From assembly GCA_900104855.1 (NCBI GenBank), contig FNSS01000001.1, positions 2,790,001 through 2,854,000 on the forward strand: a stretch of 64,000 nucleotides of DNA, written 5' to 3'. Each line of letters opens with the position of its first letter. Positions within the stretch are counted from its first letter, which is position 1. The translations under genes were made by a program, and so were the position numbers. Source of the stretch: Rhizobiales bacterium GAS188 (GTDB lineage Bacteria; Pseudomonadota; Alphaproteobacteria; Rhizobiales; Beijerinckiaceae). The notes beneath the pieces were generated by a model. The model had not been told where the DNA came from. It was given only the letters and a program-made list of their open reading frames with translations, and ran no database searches. Shown in pieces: positions 54,742 to 63,766 of the stretch.

Positions 54742-55122
54742 TCAGCCCGAGATGGAGATCTCGGCGCCGACCGCGATGGCAGCGGCCAGCGCTTCGCGAT
54801 CGACCGGGGCGACATAGAGCTCGCCCGGCCGCCCGGTTTCGATGGAGCCGTTGAAGTTGATCACCACATGGCCGAGATCTGCGACCTTCTTCCAGGCCGT
54901 CTCGCCGATCGCGGTGAGCCTGGTCGACACGGAGCCGATCCTGAGCTCGGAGCCGACCGTGGGAGCCGCCACGGTCGGCCCGCTCTTGACCTGATGCAGG
55001 ACGGAGATCTCGGCGAGCTCCGGCGGCGCACCCGCAGCAAACAGGATGAGCATGCCGCCGCCGATGAGATCGCGCGCCTCCGGCCCGATCTCGGTAATGG
55101 TTGTCGCGTAGAAGACCGTCAC
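54742..55122 (-). CDS. srlB: PTS glucitol/sorbitol-type IIA component
   Basis: 126 residues in the EIIA-Gut family. The phospho-His is in LAEISVLHQVKSG and the family end GHVVINFNGSIETGRPGELYV is present. It accepts phosphate from the HPr-EI fusion and passes it to the SrlE IIB cysteine. It is the third PTS gene of the minus-strand operon, 13 bases after srlE. Confidence 0.9.
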   Translation of the reverse strand: MTVFYATTITEIGPEARDLIGGGMLILFAAGAPPELAEISVLHQVKSGPTVAAPTVGSELRIGSVSTRLTAIGETAWKKVADLGHVVINFNGSIETGRPGELYVAPVDREALAAAIAVGAEISISG

Positions 55123-55135
55123 GTCTTGCTCTCTT

Positions 55136-56131
55136 TCACATCAGGAAGCTTGCGAGCCAGGCGATCAGGACCGAGACCGGCCCCATGACCTGGCGGCTCA
55201 CCAGCACCGCCGGAACGCCGATCTCGATGGTCTTGGGTTTCGCCTCGCCGAGCGCCAGGCCGACGGGCACGAAATCGCAGCCGACCTGTGTGTTGTAGGC
55301 AAACAGCGCCGGCAGAGCCATATGCGGCGCGATGGTGCCGAGCGCGATCTGCGGGCCGATGATGGCGACGCCGATCACCTGGGCGATCACGGCGCCAGGT
55401 CCGAGGATCGGCGACAGGAAGGGCAGGCCGCAAATCACCGAGATGATGACGAGCCCAACGATGTTGTTGGCGAGCGGCCCCATCGGGGCGGCCAGCAGGT
55501 CGCCGATCCCCGTATAGAGGATGAGGCCGATCAGCATGGTCACGAAGGCCATGAAGGGCAGGACGTTGCGGATGATCTGATCGATGGTCCGCCGACCGGC
55601 ATTGAAGAACACGTTGACGAAACGGCCCATGATGCGGCCGATGCCGGCGATGATGCCGATGAGCCCGCCTTGCCCGTCGGGGGGCGGGGCGGCTTGGCTC
55701 GCTGCGGCCACACTCGCGCCCGCGGCGCTCGCGACCACGGGAGCAGCGCTGCCATCGGCGAGCTTGATGCTGTTCGAGGTCACGCCCGACACATAGATGT
55801 CCTCGGTGATGAACTGGGCGAGGGGCCCCGATTGGCCGACCGGGGTGAGGTTGATGGTGGGGATGCGCTTGCGCGGATAGACCCCGCAGCGCGCCGTGCC
55901 GCCGCAATCGATGACCACGCAGGCGATCTCGCCCTCGACCGGAGGCGCCTTGAAGCCGTCGACCGCGGTGCCCCCCGTCATCTCGGCGATCCTGAGCGCC
56001 ACCGGCGGGATGCCGCCGCCCGTCACCGCCACGATCTTGTCGCGCTGTGCATCGGGCGTGATCACCAGAGGCCCGCCCCAGCCGCCAGGACCCGCATCGA
56101 TGCGCACCGCCTTGAATTGCTTCTCAGCCAT
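55136..56131 (-). CDS. srlE: PTS glucitol/sorbitol-type IIBC component
   Basis: 331 residues from ATG 56131 (AAGG eight bases upstream); an alternative ATG at 56161 overlaps the srlA stop. The N-terminal IIB domain has VVIDCGGTARCGVYPRKRIP with the phospho-Cys, then SGPLAQFITEDIYVSGV; a Pro/Ala linker follows; the C-terminal half is membrane-embedded (IIGPQIALGTIAPHMALP, GCDFVPVGLALGEAKP). It phosphorylates the incoming polyol. Homology starts just after ATG 56131. Confidence 0.9.
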   Translation of the reverse strand: MAEKQFKAVRIDAGPGGWGGPLVITPDAQRDKIVAVTGGGIPPVALRIAEMTGGTAVDGFKAPPVEGEIACVVIDCGGTARCGVYPRKRIPTINLTPVGQSGPLAQFITEDIYVSGVTSNSIKLADGSAAPVVASAAGASVAAASQAAPPPDGQGGLIGIIAGIGRIMGRFVNVFFNAGRRTIDQIIRNVLPFMAFVTMLIGLILYTGIGDLLAAPMGPLANNIVGLVIISVICGLPFLSPILGPGAVIAQVIGVAIIGPQIALGTIAPHMALPALFAYNTQVGCDFVPVGLALGEAKPKTIEIGVPAVLVSRQVMGPVSVLIAWLASFLM

Positions 56132-56157
56132 GATGGATGCCTTCCCTGCCCCGCCGC

Positions 56158-56967
56158 TCATAGTTCCACACCCTGGCGGCGGGCCATGAAGGCGGTGATG
56201 CGCTCGGTGACGATGCCCTTGAGCAGGATCACCACGAGGCCGACGATGAAGTACCAGATAGCGACGGTGACATGGTAATTGGCCGGCACCTTGCCGGCCT
56301 TCTCGAGCTCGAGCAGCGCCACCAGCACGCCGCCCCAGACGAAATATTCGCCGGGATTGGCGTGCGGGAAGAGGCCGAGGATCGGATGCACGAAGGAGAC
56401 GGCCGAATCATAGAAGGCCGGCTTGTGCTTCTCCTCCAGGAAGGTGCCGAAGGTGTAGGCCATCGGATTGGTCAAGAAGAACACGGCGATCAGCGGCAAC
56501 ACGGTGTAGCGCGTCAGCGCCACGCGGCCGGCCGCCCGGGCAAAGCCGTGCACGCGCTCCTCGCCGATCAGCCCGGTGACGGCGTAGAAAGCGGTCATCA
56601 GCACGACCAGCGTCGGGATGATGCCGGTGACGAAGCCCACGAACACCTGGCCGCCCTTCTGGAACACGCCGATGAAATGCGTGCCGATCAAGGTCAGCCA
56701 GCCGAGATGCTGCTCCTGGCTCACCTGCTTGACGCGCTCGGCATAGCTGGCAGCGTCGCCTGCCGGCGGCGTGTTCTGGGCGAGCACGATGAGGTTCGCG
56801 CCATGCTCGGCGAGTTGCGGCATCGCGCCATGGCCGATCGATTGCGCCCAAAGCCCGCCTTGCACGAAGGACGTGATCGCGTGGACCGGCGCGTCGGCAT
56901 GCAGCGCCGCAAGCGAGAATGCCTGCGTCACGAACTCCGTCGATTGCGCCATCATCATCATCACCAT
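56158..56967 (-). CDS. srlA: PTS glucitol/sorbitol-type IIC component with long N-terminal extension
   Basis: 269 residues. From residue 88 it matches SrlA: GTHFIGVFQKGGQVFVGFVTG, FFLTNPMAYTFGTFLEEKHKPAFY, GLFPHANPGEYFVWGG. E. coli SrlA is about 187 residues and starts there. The extra 88 residues (QSTEFVTQAFSLAALHADAP...) are soluble in character and of unknown role. It forms the translocation channel with SrlE. The stop overlaps the first possible srlE start by four bases. Confidence 0.88.
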   Translation of the reverse strand: MVMMMMAQSTEFVTQAFSLAALHADAPVHAITSFVQGGLWAQSIGHGAMPQLAEHGANLIVLAQNTPPAGDAASYAERVKQVSQEQHLGWLTLIGTHFIGVFQKGGQVFVGFVTGIIPTLVVLMTAFYAVTGLIGEERVHGFARAAGRVALTRYTVLPLIAVFFLTNPMAYTFGTFLEEKHKPAFYDSAVSFVHPILGLFPHANPGEYFVWGGVLVALLELEKAGKVPANYHVTVAIWYFIVGLVVILLKGIVTERITAFMARRQGVEL

Positions 56968-57051
56968 GTCGCGTCCCCTTCCTCGCTGCGCCGGCTCTCG
57001 AATGGCCGACGTCTTGCCTCGAACTTTGCCTCGAACTTTGCCTCGGACCCG

Positions 57052-57483
57052 CTACACGGCGGCCGCGTGCGGCGCCGCGATTTCCGTCGCCTGGCGTGCG
57101 GCGCGAGCCTTATCGATCTGCGCGATCGCCTGAGCCAGCGCCGTCTCGCGTCCCTTGCCGTTGGCACCGAAAACCGCGCCGGAGCGCAACTCGTCGAGAG
57201 CACGGCCCTCGAATTCGCCGAGCGGCTTGAACTTGGCCAGCACGCTGCGCCCTTCCATCACGAGAAGCCGGCGCACCCGGGCATCGGGCCCGAGCACCAG
57301 CAGCAGGATGACGCCCTTGCCGAAGGCGGCGCGCGCATTGCCGGCGCCAAGATAGCCGTCCGACCATTGGCGGGTGATGGCGCCCATCACCTCGCGATAG
57401 TGGCGCATCTGCACGAAGGTGCCGAGCGCCTGGAGGCCCCAGGCGATCACCAAGACGATCAGCGCTATCTGCCAGAGTTGCAC
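57052..57483 (-). CDS. gutM: GutM-like glucitol operon activator
   Basis: 143 residues from GTG 57483; a longer ATG start at 57564 gives 170. One N-terminal membrane helix (LWQIALIVLVIAWGLQALG) precedes YREVMGAITRQWSDGYLGAGN and GRSVLAKFKPL, the GutM pattern. E. coli GutM is 119 residues and modulates gut operon expression. It is the first gene of the minus-strand PTS operon. No SrlR/GutR repressor gene lies in the window. The shorter start better matches family length. Confidence 0.8.
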   Translation of the reverse strand: MQLWQIALIVLVIAWGLQALGTFVQMRHYREVMGAITRQWSDGYLGAGNARAAFGKGVILLLVLGPDARVRRLLVMEGRSVLAKFKPLGEFEGRALDELRSGAVFGANGKGRETALAQAIAQIDKARAARQATEIAAPHAAAV

Positions 57484-57560
57484 GCCTAGATCCCCGCCGG
57501 CTCGCGGCCGGTTGCGCTCCCATCCCTGCCCCGCGAGCTTCCGCCCCTGGAAGCGTGAAG

Positions 57561-57583
57561 GCATTTGGAGCTTGAGGGCAAAT
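57561..57583. promoter_or_regulatory. Candidate operator, copy 1 (PTS operon side)
   Basis: GCATTTGGAGCT followed by CAAAT after eight more bases, just upstream of gutM in an AT-rich patch. The same GCATTTGGA-CT core occurs at 58409 upstream of the oxidoreductase gene, so one regulator may bind both. Confidence 0.45.
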
Positions 57584-57730
57584 TAGAATATTTGTCTTTT
57601 CGAATGTCAATGTGTTCTTTTCCGCGCATCACGGAAACCGGCCTGGAATCTCTCCTGGAGTTTTGCCGGGTTGACCTTGCGCGCGCCGCGACGAATGGTT
57701 GTCCCGGCGGCGAATTCGGGATCGGTGGAT

Positions 57731-58369
57731 ATGGAGCTCGGCCTCACGGATGAACTGACGGGCGTGGCGGATCTGCGCCATCAGGTCCGGCATCTGCGTT
57801 GGTTCAAGAGCTCGTTCCGGCGCGATGCGGCGCTGATCGCGGAGCATCACGGCGTCGTCTTGAAGATCGACGACCGGCGCCTCACCGAGGTCTTCCTCAA
57901 CTGGATCGAAGCCTTCAACCGGCAGAAATCCTATGCGGCGCTCGACCGGCGCGACTTCACCTTGTTCGCGGCAGGGCTGCTGCTGCGCGAGTTCCTGAGG
58001 GTCCGTCCGGTGACGGAAGCTGACCCGCGACCGACAGGCGCCGCGGTGGGTGACGCCTGGTCGAGCTCGATCGTGCGCTTCTGGCCGGAAGGCTTCCTCT
58101 ACACCAATTACTGCCTGAGCGTGCTCAGCGCCGTGGTGCAGCAGGAATTCGGCGAGACGCTCAGCCTCGCCAAATGCGCCGACGATCTGCGCCTCTGGTG
58201 GTCCTACCGGGAGAATGTGCGCGAGGATCCCTCCATGGCCATTGCCTTCTTCGACAAATTCGTGGGCGAGGAGCCGAATTGGCGGGTTCCCGACTCGGCC
58301 GAAAGCCGCGCCGCCATGCGGCGCGCCACCAAGAAGCTGTTTGCCGGACAGGGGCTTCTGGGGCACTGA
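57731..58369 (+). CDS. Unknown protein between the divergent arms of the polyol island
   Basis: 212 residues, family not recognised. It starts MELGLTDELTGVADLRHQVR, with RRLTEVFLNWIEAFNRQKSY in the first third, and FWPEGFLYTNYCLSVLSAVV and LRLWWSYRENVREDPSMAIAFF later. Soluble, no signal peptide, no obvious HTH. GGTGG precedes ATG 57731. It lies between gutM (divergent) and the oxidoreductase operon, so a role in the same pathway or its control is plausible only from position. Confidence 0.65.
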   Translation: MELGLTDELTGVADLRHQVRHLRWFKSSFRRDAALIAEHHGVVLKIDDRRLTEVFLNWIEAFNRQKSYAALDRRDFTLFAAGLLLREFLRVRPVTEADPRPTGAAVGDAWSSSIVRFWPEGFLYTNYCLSVLSAVVQQEFGETLSLAKCADDLRLWWSYRENVREDPSMAIAFFDKFVGEEPNWRVPDSAESRAAMRRATKKLFAGQGLLGH

Positions 58370-58408
58370 CGGCGCCTAGGCGCTTGTGACGAGTGCTTGC
58401 ACATTCCA

Positions 58409-58427
58409 GCATTTGGAACTACAAATG
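58409..58427. promoter_or_regulatory. Candidate operator, copy 2 (oxidoreductase operon side)
   Basis: CATTTG-GAACTA-CAAATG (58410-58427) is a perfect dyad, 60 bases upstream of the oxidoreductase ATG, sharing GCATTTGGARCT with the copy near gutM. It sits in a locally AT-rich stretch. Confidence 0.55.
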
Positions 58428-58486
58428 TACATGAGGCGCGCCTATAGGTCAGCGCTCTTGGCGGCGGCATCCGGGACCCTCGGGGA

Positions 58487-59911
58487 ATGATGACCAATCA
58501 GATCGTCGGCAACGGCAATGCAGGAATAGGCTTGGCCGGAAATGGCTCGACTGGAATGGGTCTGGCCAAAATGGGTTTGGCGGCTGAGATCGCTGCTTAT
58601 GCCGAGCATCACGGGCCGGTCACCATCGGCCTGGCCGGGGCAGGCCAGATGGGCACCGACATCGTGGTCGAGGTGGCGCTGATGCAAGGCGTGCGCATCG
58701 GCGCGATCTCGGAGATCCACCCGCAAGCAGCGATCGACGCGGCATTGATGGCAGGGCATGCGGCGGGCGACGTGGTGCGGACCGAGACCGCTTCGGCCAT
58801 CGACGGCGCCATCGAAGCCGGCAAGGTCGCGGTCACGGAGAGCTACGAGGCGCTATGCGCTGCAGGTCACATCGATGTGGTGATCGATGCGACCGGCAAC
58901 CCCAATATCGGCACCCTGGTCGCGCTCGAGGCGATGCGGCACGGCAAGCATGTGGTGATGCTCAATGTCGAGGCCGACATCACCATCGGCCGCTTCCTCA
59001 AGGAGGAGGCGAGGAAGGCCGGCGTCGTCTATACGGGAGCTGCGGGCGACGAGCCGGCGGCGACGCTCGAGCTCATCGGCTTCGCCCAGAGCCTCGGCTT
59101 CGAGATCGTGGCGGCCGGCAAGGGCAAGAACAATCCCCTGAAATTCGACGCCATGCCGGAGGAGTACGAGGCGGAGGCGCGCGCCCGCAACATGAATGCG
59201 CGCATGCTGGTCGAGTTCGTCGACGGCTCGAAGACGATGATCGAGATGGTCGCGGTCGCCAACGCCACCGGCCTCGTGCCCGACGTGCCGGGCATGCATG
59301 GCCCCTCGGCGACGCGCGAAGAGCTCGCCCAGGTCCTGGCCACCAAGCAGGATGGCGGCATCCTGACGCGCTCCGGCGTCGTCGATTACTCTATCGGCAA
59401 GGGCGTGGCACCCGGCGTGTTCTGCATCGTCAAGCCGCGCCATGAGCGCGTCAACGAGCGCATGAGCGATCTCAAGGTCGGGCCCGGCCCCTGCTACGCG
59501 CTGCTGCGCCCCTATCACCTGACGAGCCTCGAGACGCCGCTCTCGGCGGTGCGCGCCGTCATGCACAAACGTCCGGACATGCAGCCGCTCGATCACCCGG
59601 TCGCCGAATGCGTGGCGGTCGCGAAGCGCGACCTCGGCCCCGGCCAGAAACTCGGCAAGATCGGCGAGCGCGATTATCGCGGCTTCGCCATGCGCTGGAT
59701 CGAGGCGCGCGAGGCGGGCGCCTTGCCGCTCGGCCTCGCCGAGGCCGCCAAGGTCGTGAAGCCGGTCAAGGCCGGCGAGAAGCTCACTTACGAGAATTGC
59801 GTGCCCGATGACGGTTTCGTGGTGACGCAGACCCGCCGCCGCCTCGACCAGAGCGATGCGCGCTTTCTTCCGGCGCGAGAGCAGGGTGCCCGCGCGGCGC
59901 AGAGGAGCTGA
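58487..59911 (+). CDS. Homoserine-dehydrogenase-like NAD(P)-dependent oxidoreductase with SAF domain (DRL-type candidate)
   Basis: 474 residues. After a Gly-rich N-terminal 30 residues comes a Rossmann domain ([22 protein letters not shown]; quoted as [14 protein letters not shown]), a central catalytic region ([40 protein letters not shown]) and a C-terminal SAF domain ([34 protein letters not shown]). This architecture is that of DXP-reductoisomerase-like (DRL) enzymes, shown in Brucella abortus to interconvert 1-deoxyxylulose 5-phosphate and 2-C-methylerythritol 4-phosphate. The SAF domain often brings wrong 'FlgA' labels. It heads an operon with an acetoin-dehydrogenase-like complex. Assignment to DRL is inference; starts at 58556 or 58571 would drop the Gly-rich leader. 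Confidence 0.72.
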   Translation: MMTNQIVGNGNAGIGLAGNGSTGMGLAKMGLAAEIAAYAEHHGPVTIGLAGAGQMGTDIVVEVALMQGVRIGAISEIHPQAAIDAALMAGHAAGDVVRTETASAIDGAIEAGKVAVTESYEALCAAGHIDVVIDATGNPNIGTLVALEAMRHGKHVVMLNVEADITIGRFLKEEARKAGVVYTGAAGDEPAATLELIGFAQSLGFEIVAAGKGKNNPLKFDAMPEEYEAEARARNMNARMLVEFVDGSKTMIEMVAVANATGLVPDVPGMHGPSATREELAQVLATKQDGGILTRSGVVDYSIGKGVAPGVFCIVKPRHERVNERMSDLKVGPGPCYALLRPYHLTSLETPLSAVRAVMHKRPDMQPLDHPVAECVAVAKRDLGPGQKLGKIGERDYRGFAMRWIEAREAGALPLGLAEAAKVVKPVKAGEKLTYENCVPDDGFVVTQTRRRLDQSDARFLPAREQGARAAQRS

Positions 59912-59913
59912 CC

Positions 59914-60957
59914 ATGGCGCTCGACACGATCGAGTCCCCCCGCGTCCGGGTCTCGCCCGACAACTCAGCTGTCGAGAACAGCCCGGCGATCTACCGGCGC
60001 CTGTCCGCCGAGGCATTGCGCGAGGCGTTGCGCAAGATGCATCTCATCCGCCGCTTCGAGGAAGGCGCCGAGGATGCCTATATGCGCGGCCTCGTGCATG
60101 GGACGATGCATTTGTCGATCGGCCAGGAGGCGAGCGCGGTCGGCATCTGCCTGCCGCTCACGGATGACGACTACATCACCTCGACGCATCGCGGCCACGG
60201 CCATTGCATCGCCAAGGGCGCCGAGGTGTCGCGCATGTTCGCGGAATTCTTCGGCAAAGAGGACGGCTATTGCCGCGGCCGCGGCGGCTCGATGCATATT
60301 GCCGATGTGTCGAAGGGCAATATCGGCGCGAACGGCATCGTGGGCGGCGGCATCCCGATCGCGGTCGGCGTTGGCTTGTCGATGAAGAAGCAGAAGCGGC
60401 AATCGGTGGTCGTCTCCTTCTTCGGCGACGGCGCCAACAATGAGGGCGCCTTCCACGAGGCTTTGAACATCGCCTCGATCTGGAAATTGCCGGTGATCTT
60501 CGTGTGCGAGAACAATGGCTACGGCATGTCGACCTCGACCGAGCGCTCGACCGCCGTCCGGGATGTGGCGGAACGCGCGCAGGCCTATGCGATGCCGGGC
60601 GTGATCGTCGACGGCAACCGCTTCGCCGAGGTGGCGCAAGCTTCCTTCGATGCGGTCGAGCGCGCAAGGCGCGGCGAAGGCCCGACCCTGATCGAGAGCA
60701 AGACCTATCGCATCCGCGGCCATTCGCGCTCGGACCGCAACCGCTACCGCACCAAGGAGGAGATCGAGGCCTGGCAGGCGCGCGACCCGATCCACGCCTT
60801 CGAGACGGAGCTCGCCGAACTCGGCCTCGTTTCGGCCGGCGAGATCGAGGCGATCCGCGCCGATGTCGAGCGCGAGATCGCCGACGGCATCGAATTCGCC
60901 AAGGCGAGCCCCTCGCCCTCGGTCGAGGAGCTGACGCGCTATGTCTATACGGATTGA
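59914..60957 (+). CDS. 2-oxoacid/acetoin-type dehydrogenase E1 alpha subunit
   Basis: 347 residues. The ThDP motif is [20 protein letters not shown] ending in [28 protein letters not shown] and [20 protein letters not shown] are the E1-alpha motifs. The phosphorylation-loop region [12 protein letters not shown] is present. It starts two bases after the oxidoreductase stop, so is translationally coupled. In acetoin dehydrogenase this subunit cleaves an acyloin next to the carbonyl; in pyruvate dehydrogenase it decarboxylates. The alpha/beta-hydrolase-type E2 downstream favours the acetoin branch. Confidence 0.87.
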   Translation: MALDTIESPRVRVSPDNSAVENSPAIYRRLSAEALREALRKMHLIRRFEEGAEDAYMRGLVHGTMHLSIGQEASAVGICLPLTDDDYITSTHRGHGHCIAKGAEVSRMFAEFFGKEDGYCRGRGGSMHIADVSKGNIGANGIVGGGIPIAVGVGLSMKKQKRQSVVVSFFGDGANNEGAFHEALNIASIWKLPVIFVCENNGYGMSTSTERSTAVRDVAERAQAYAMPGVIVDGNRFAEVAQASFDAVERARRGEGPTLIESKTYRIRGHSRSDRNRYRTKEEIEAWQARDPIHAFETELAELGLVSAGEIEAIRADVEREIADGIEFAKASPSPSVEELTRYVYTD

Positions 60958-60969
60958 GGCGGCACGCCG

Positions 60970-61989
60970 ATGACCGCCAAAAATGCCCCCAAAAATGCCC
61001 CCATTCGCGAATTGAGCTATGCCCAGGCGATCCAGGAGGCGATGGCGATCGCCATGGAGGCCGATGAGCGCGTCTTCCTGATGGGCGAGGATATCGGCGT
61101 CTATGGCGGTGCCTTCCAGGTGACGGGCGACCTCGTGCACCGCTTCGGCAGCGACCGGGTGATGGACACGCCGATCTCCGAGCTCGGCGCCGCCGGCGTC
61201 GCGGTCGGCGCGGCGCTGACCGGGATGCGCCCGATCTTCGAGTTCCAATTCTCCGATTTCGCCACGCTCGCTATGGAGCAGATCGTCAACCAGGCCGCCA
61301 AGATCCGTTTCATGCTGGGCGGCGAGGTGTCGGTGCCGCTGGTGATGCGCTTCCCCTCGGGCTCGGGCACGGGCGCGGCCGCGCAGCACAGCCAGAGCCT
61401 CGAAGCCTGGTTCGCCCATGTGCCGGGCCTCAAGGTGCTGCAGCCTTCGACGCCCCATGACGCCAAGGGCTGCCTGCTCGCGGCCATCGCCGATCCCGAT
61501 CCCGTGATGATCTTCGAGCATAAGCTCCTCTACAAGATGAAGGGCGAAGTGCCGGAAGGCCATTACACGGTGCCGATCGGCAAGGCGGAGATACGGCGCG
61601 CCGGGCGCGACGTGACCATCGTCGCGACCTCGATCATGGTGCATCGCTCGCTCGAGGCCGCCGAAGAGCTGGCGCAGGAGGGCATCGAGGCCGAGGTCAT
61701 CGATCTGCGCTCGCTGCGCCCGATCGACACCGCGACGCTGGTCGAGAGCGTCAAGCGCACCCATCGCCTGGTCTGCGTCTATGAGGGCGTCAAGACGCTC
61801 GGCATCGGTGCCGAGGTGAGCGCCGCCATCGCCGAGAGCGAGGCCTTCGACTTCCTCGACGCGCCGATCCTGCGGCTTGGCGGCGCCGAATGCCCCATCC
61901 CCTATAATCCGGAGCTCGAGAAGGCCGCCGTGCCGCAGACGCCGGTGATCACCGCTGCCGTGCGCCGCCTCGTCTGCGGCAAGGTCTGA
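60970..61989 (+). CDS. 2-oxoacid/acetoin-type dehydrogenase E1 beta subunit
   Basis: 339 residues. [20 protein letters not shown], the catalytic-site segment [38 protein letters not shown] and the C-terminal transketolase domain with [15 protein letters not shown] are typical of E1 beta. It forms the heterotetramer with the preceding subunit. A 12-base gap separates the genes. The N-terminus carries a small KNAPKNAP duplication. Confidence 0.88.
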   Translation: MTAKNAPKNAPIRELSYAQAIQEAMAIAMEADERVFLMGEDIGVYGGAFQVTGDLVHRFGSDRVMDTPISELGAAGVAVGAALTGMRPIFEFQFSDFATLAMEQIVNQAAKIRFMLGGEVSVPLVMRFPSGSGTGAAAQHSQSLEAWFAHVPGLKVLQPSTPHDAKGCLLAAIADPDPVMIFEHKLLYKMKGEVPEGHYTVPIGKAEIRRAGRDVTIVATSIMVHRSLEAAEELAQEGIEAEVIDLRSLRPIDTATLVESVKRTHRLVCVYEGVKTLGIGAEVSAAIAESEAFDFLDAPILRLGGAECPIPYNPELEKAAVPQTPVITAAVRRLVCGKV

Positions 61990-61994
61990 GCGCT

Positions 61995-63305
61995 ATGCCG
62001 ACCGAGGTGATTCTGCCGCGTGTCGACATGGACATGGCGGAGGGGCGGATTTCGCGCTGGTATGTCGAGAACGGCGCGAGCGTCGCCAAAGGCCAGCCGA
62101 TCTTCGAGATCGAAACCGACAAGGCCGCGATGGAGGTCGAGGCGCCGGCTTCCGGCATCATCCGCGATCTCGCCACCACGCTCGACACGCCGCTACCGGT
62201 CGGCAGCACGGTGGCCTGGATCGATGCGGAGGGCGAGGCCGCAAGGACAGCGCCCAGCCTCGACTCGCAAACCGCAACGAAGCCGGCCGCGCCGGCCCGC
62301 GCACCCGCGACCAAGCCGAAAGACGGGGCTGGAATTTCGCATGGACCTCACGCGGATACGGTTGCGGGTGAGGCCTGGCCGCGCGCCACACCGATGGCGC
62401 GCCGCTTGGCGCGCGACAACGGCATCGACCTTGCGAGCGTCGCGGGCTCGGGGCCGAAAGGACGCGTGCAAGCAGCCGACATCACGGCCGCGGCGCCAAG
62501 CCGAGCCGAGACCAAGTCTACGCCGGCCGCCGCGCCGGCGTCAGGCGGCGAGCTGCACCGTCAATGGCTGCGCCAGGGCGAAGGCACGCCGCTGGTGCTG
62601 CTGCACGGCTTCGGCGGCGATCTCAATGCCTGGCGCCTGTTCCTGGCTACGGTCCGGCCGCAATGCCCGGTACTCGGCATCGACCTGCCAGGCCATGGTG
62701 GCTCCGCTGCTCGGCCCATGATCGGCTTCGACGATACGGTTTCCGCGGTCGCCGAGACGCTGCGGGCCGAGAAGCTCGATGCCGTGCATCTCGCCGGGCA
62801 TTCGCTCGGCGGCGCGGTGGCGACGGCGCTCGCCGGACGCGAAGGCAGCGCGGCGCGCTCGCTCTTCCTCGTCGCGCCTGCGGGGCTCGGACCGGACATC
62901 AACGGCGCCTTCATCTCGGGCTTCCTGCGGGCGCGTAGTGCCGCGAGCCTCGCGCCCTGGATGCGGCTGCTGGCCTCCGATCCCACGGCGCTCGGATCGG
63001 CCTTCGTCGAGGCGACCTTGCGCCAACGCCAAGCCGAGTCGGCGCAGGAAGGGCTTGAGCAGATCTCGGCCCGCCTGTTTCCCGACGGCACACAGGCCTT
63101 CGATGTGCGGCCGATTCTCGAGCACCTCGCCATTCCGGTGAAACTCGTGTTCGGCTCGGATGACCGCATCATCCCGGCCCGCCACTCGCAGGGGCTACCG
63201 GGCCAGGTGGCCGTGCATCTCTTCGCCGGCATCGGCCATATGCCGCATTTCGAAGCGCGCGATCAGGTCGCGCGGCTGGCCCGTGAGCTGATGCGATCGG
63301 CATGA
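61995..63305 (+). CDS. Acetoin-dehydrogenase-type E2: lipoyl domain, PSBD and alpha/beta hydrolase
   Basis: 436 residues. The lipoyl domain (1-78) has Lys43 in EIETDKAAMEVEA; a Pro/Ala linker follows; the peripheral subunit-binding domain is near 132-163 (PMARRLARDNGIDLASVAGS). Instead of the catalytic acetyltransferase trimer domain, residues 185-436 are an alpha/beta hydrolase with LLHGFGGD, Ser270 in AGHSLGGAV, Asp near 389 (FGSDDRIIPA) and His415 (GIGHMPH). This composition is known for AcoC of acetoin systems. No E3 gene follows, so a shared lipoamide dehydrogenase must serve. Confidence 0.88.
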   Translation: MPTEVILPRVDMDMAEGRISRWYVENGASVAKGQPIFEIETDKAAMEVEAPASGIIRDLATTLDTPLPVGSTVAWIDAEGEAARTAPSLDSQTATKPAAPARAPATKPKDGAGISHGPHADTVAGEAWPRATPMARRLARDNGIDLASVAGSGPKGRVQAADITAAAPSRAETKSTPAAAPASGGELHRQWLRQGEGTPLVLLHGFGGDLNAWRLFLATVRPQCPVLGIDLPGHGGSAARPMIGFDDTVSAVAETLRAEKLDAVHLAGHSLGGAVATALAGREGSAARSLFLVAPAGLGPDINGAFISGFLRARSAASLAPWMRLLASDPTALGSAFVEATLRQRQAESAQEGLEQISARLFPDGTQAFDVRPILEHLAIPVKLVFGSDDRIIPARHSQGLPGQVAVHLFAGIGHMPHFEARDQVARLARELMRSA

Positions 63306-63469
63306 GACCCGGCCGAGGCACGGCGAGACCGGCCTCGATTGCGGTTGAAGGCGCCAGGCGCAACATTGCCGGATATGGTCCCGACGGTTAGCGTGCGCTC
63401 TCATGGAAGATGCGGATGCTGACAGGCGAATTGCGCAACCAGACCACCTTCCGAGGCGAGCTCTAAGCG

Positions 63470-63766
63470 ATGCAGATCGACTTCGACTGGGACCCGGCGA
63501 AGGCGAAACGCAATGCTGCAAAGCATCGGGCGACCTTCGAGGAGGCCATGACGGTGTTTCGCGACCCGCACGCGCTCTCCATGTTAGACACGGACCACAG
63601 TATCGGGGAGGAGCGCTGGATCACCTTAGGGGCAACAACCAGTGGAAATCTTCTCTTGGTTGTGCACAGTTGGCGGGAGACCGCGGCCGGTCGGGTCGGG
63701 GTGCGGATCATATCGGCGAGACGGCCGACGAAAAGCGAGGCGCGCCAATATCGCGAGGGCTCATGA
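63470..63766 (+). CDS. brnT: BrnT family toxin
   Basis: 98 residues. FDWDPAKAKRNAAKHRATFEEA with later VFRDPHAL, ERWITLGAT and VRIISARRPTKSEARQYRE is the complete BrnT/DUF497 RNase-like toxin of type II systems. Its stop overlaps the antitoxin ATG (ATGA). The 164 bases upstream hold no gene; the pair lies just outside the polyol island. Confidence 0.9.
   Translation: MQIDFDWDPAKAKRNAAKHRATFEEAMTVFRDPHALSMLDTDHSIGEERWITLGATTSGNLLLVVHSWRETAAGRVGVRIISARRPTKSEARQYREGS

Noticed and set aside
54115-57489. Long plus-strand open frames opposite the PTS operon (for example 55322-56278 and 56272-57489)
   Set aside because: They are antisense to clear srlA, srlE and HPr-EI genes and show the His/Arg/Asp-rich composition of GC-rich antisense frames.
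58487-59911. Flagellar protein FlgA, suggested by the SAF domain
   Set aside because: The N-terminal Rossmann domain, the enzyme-like centre and the absence of flagellar genes rule this out.
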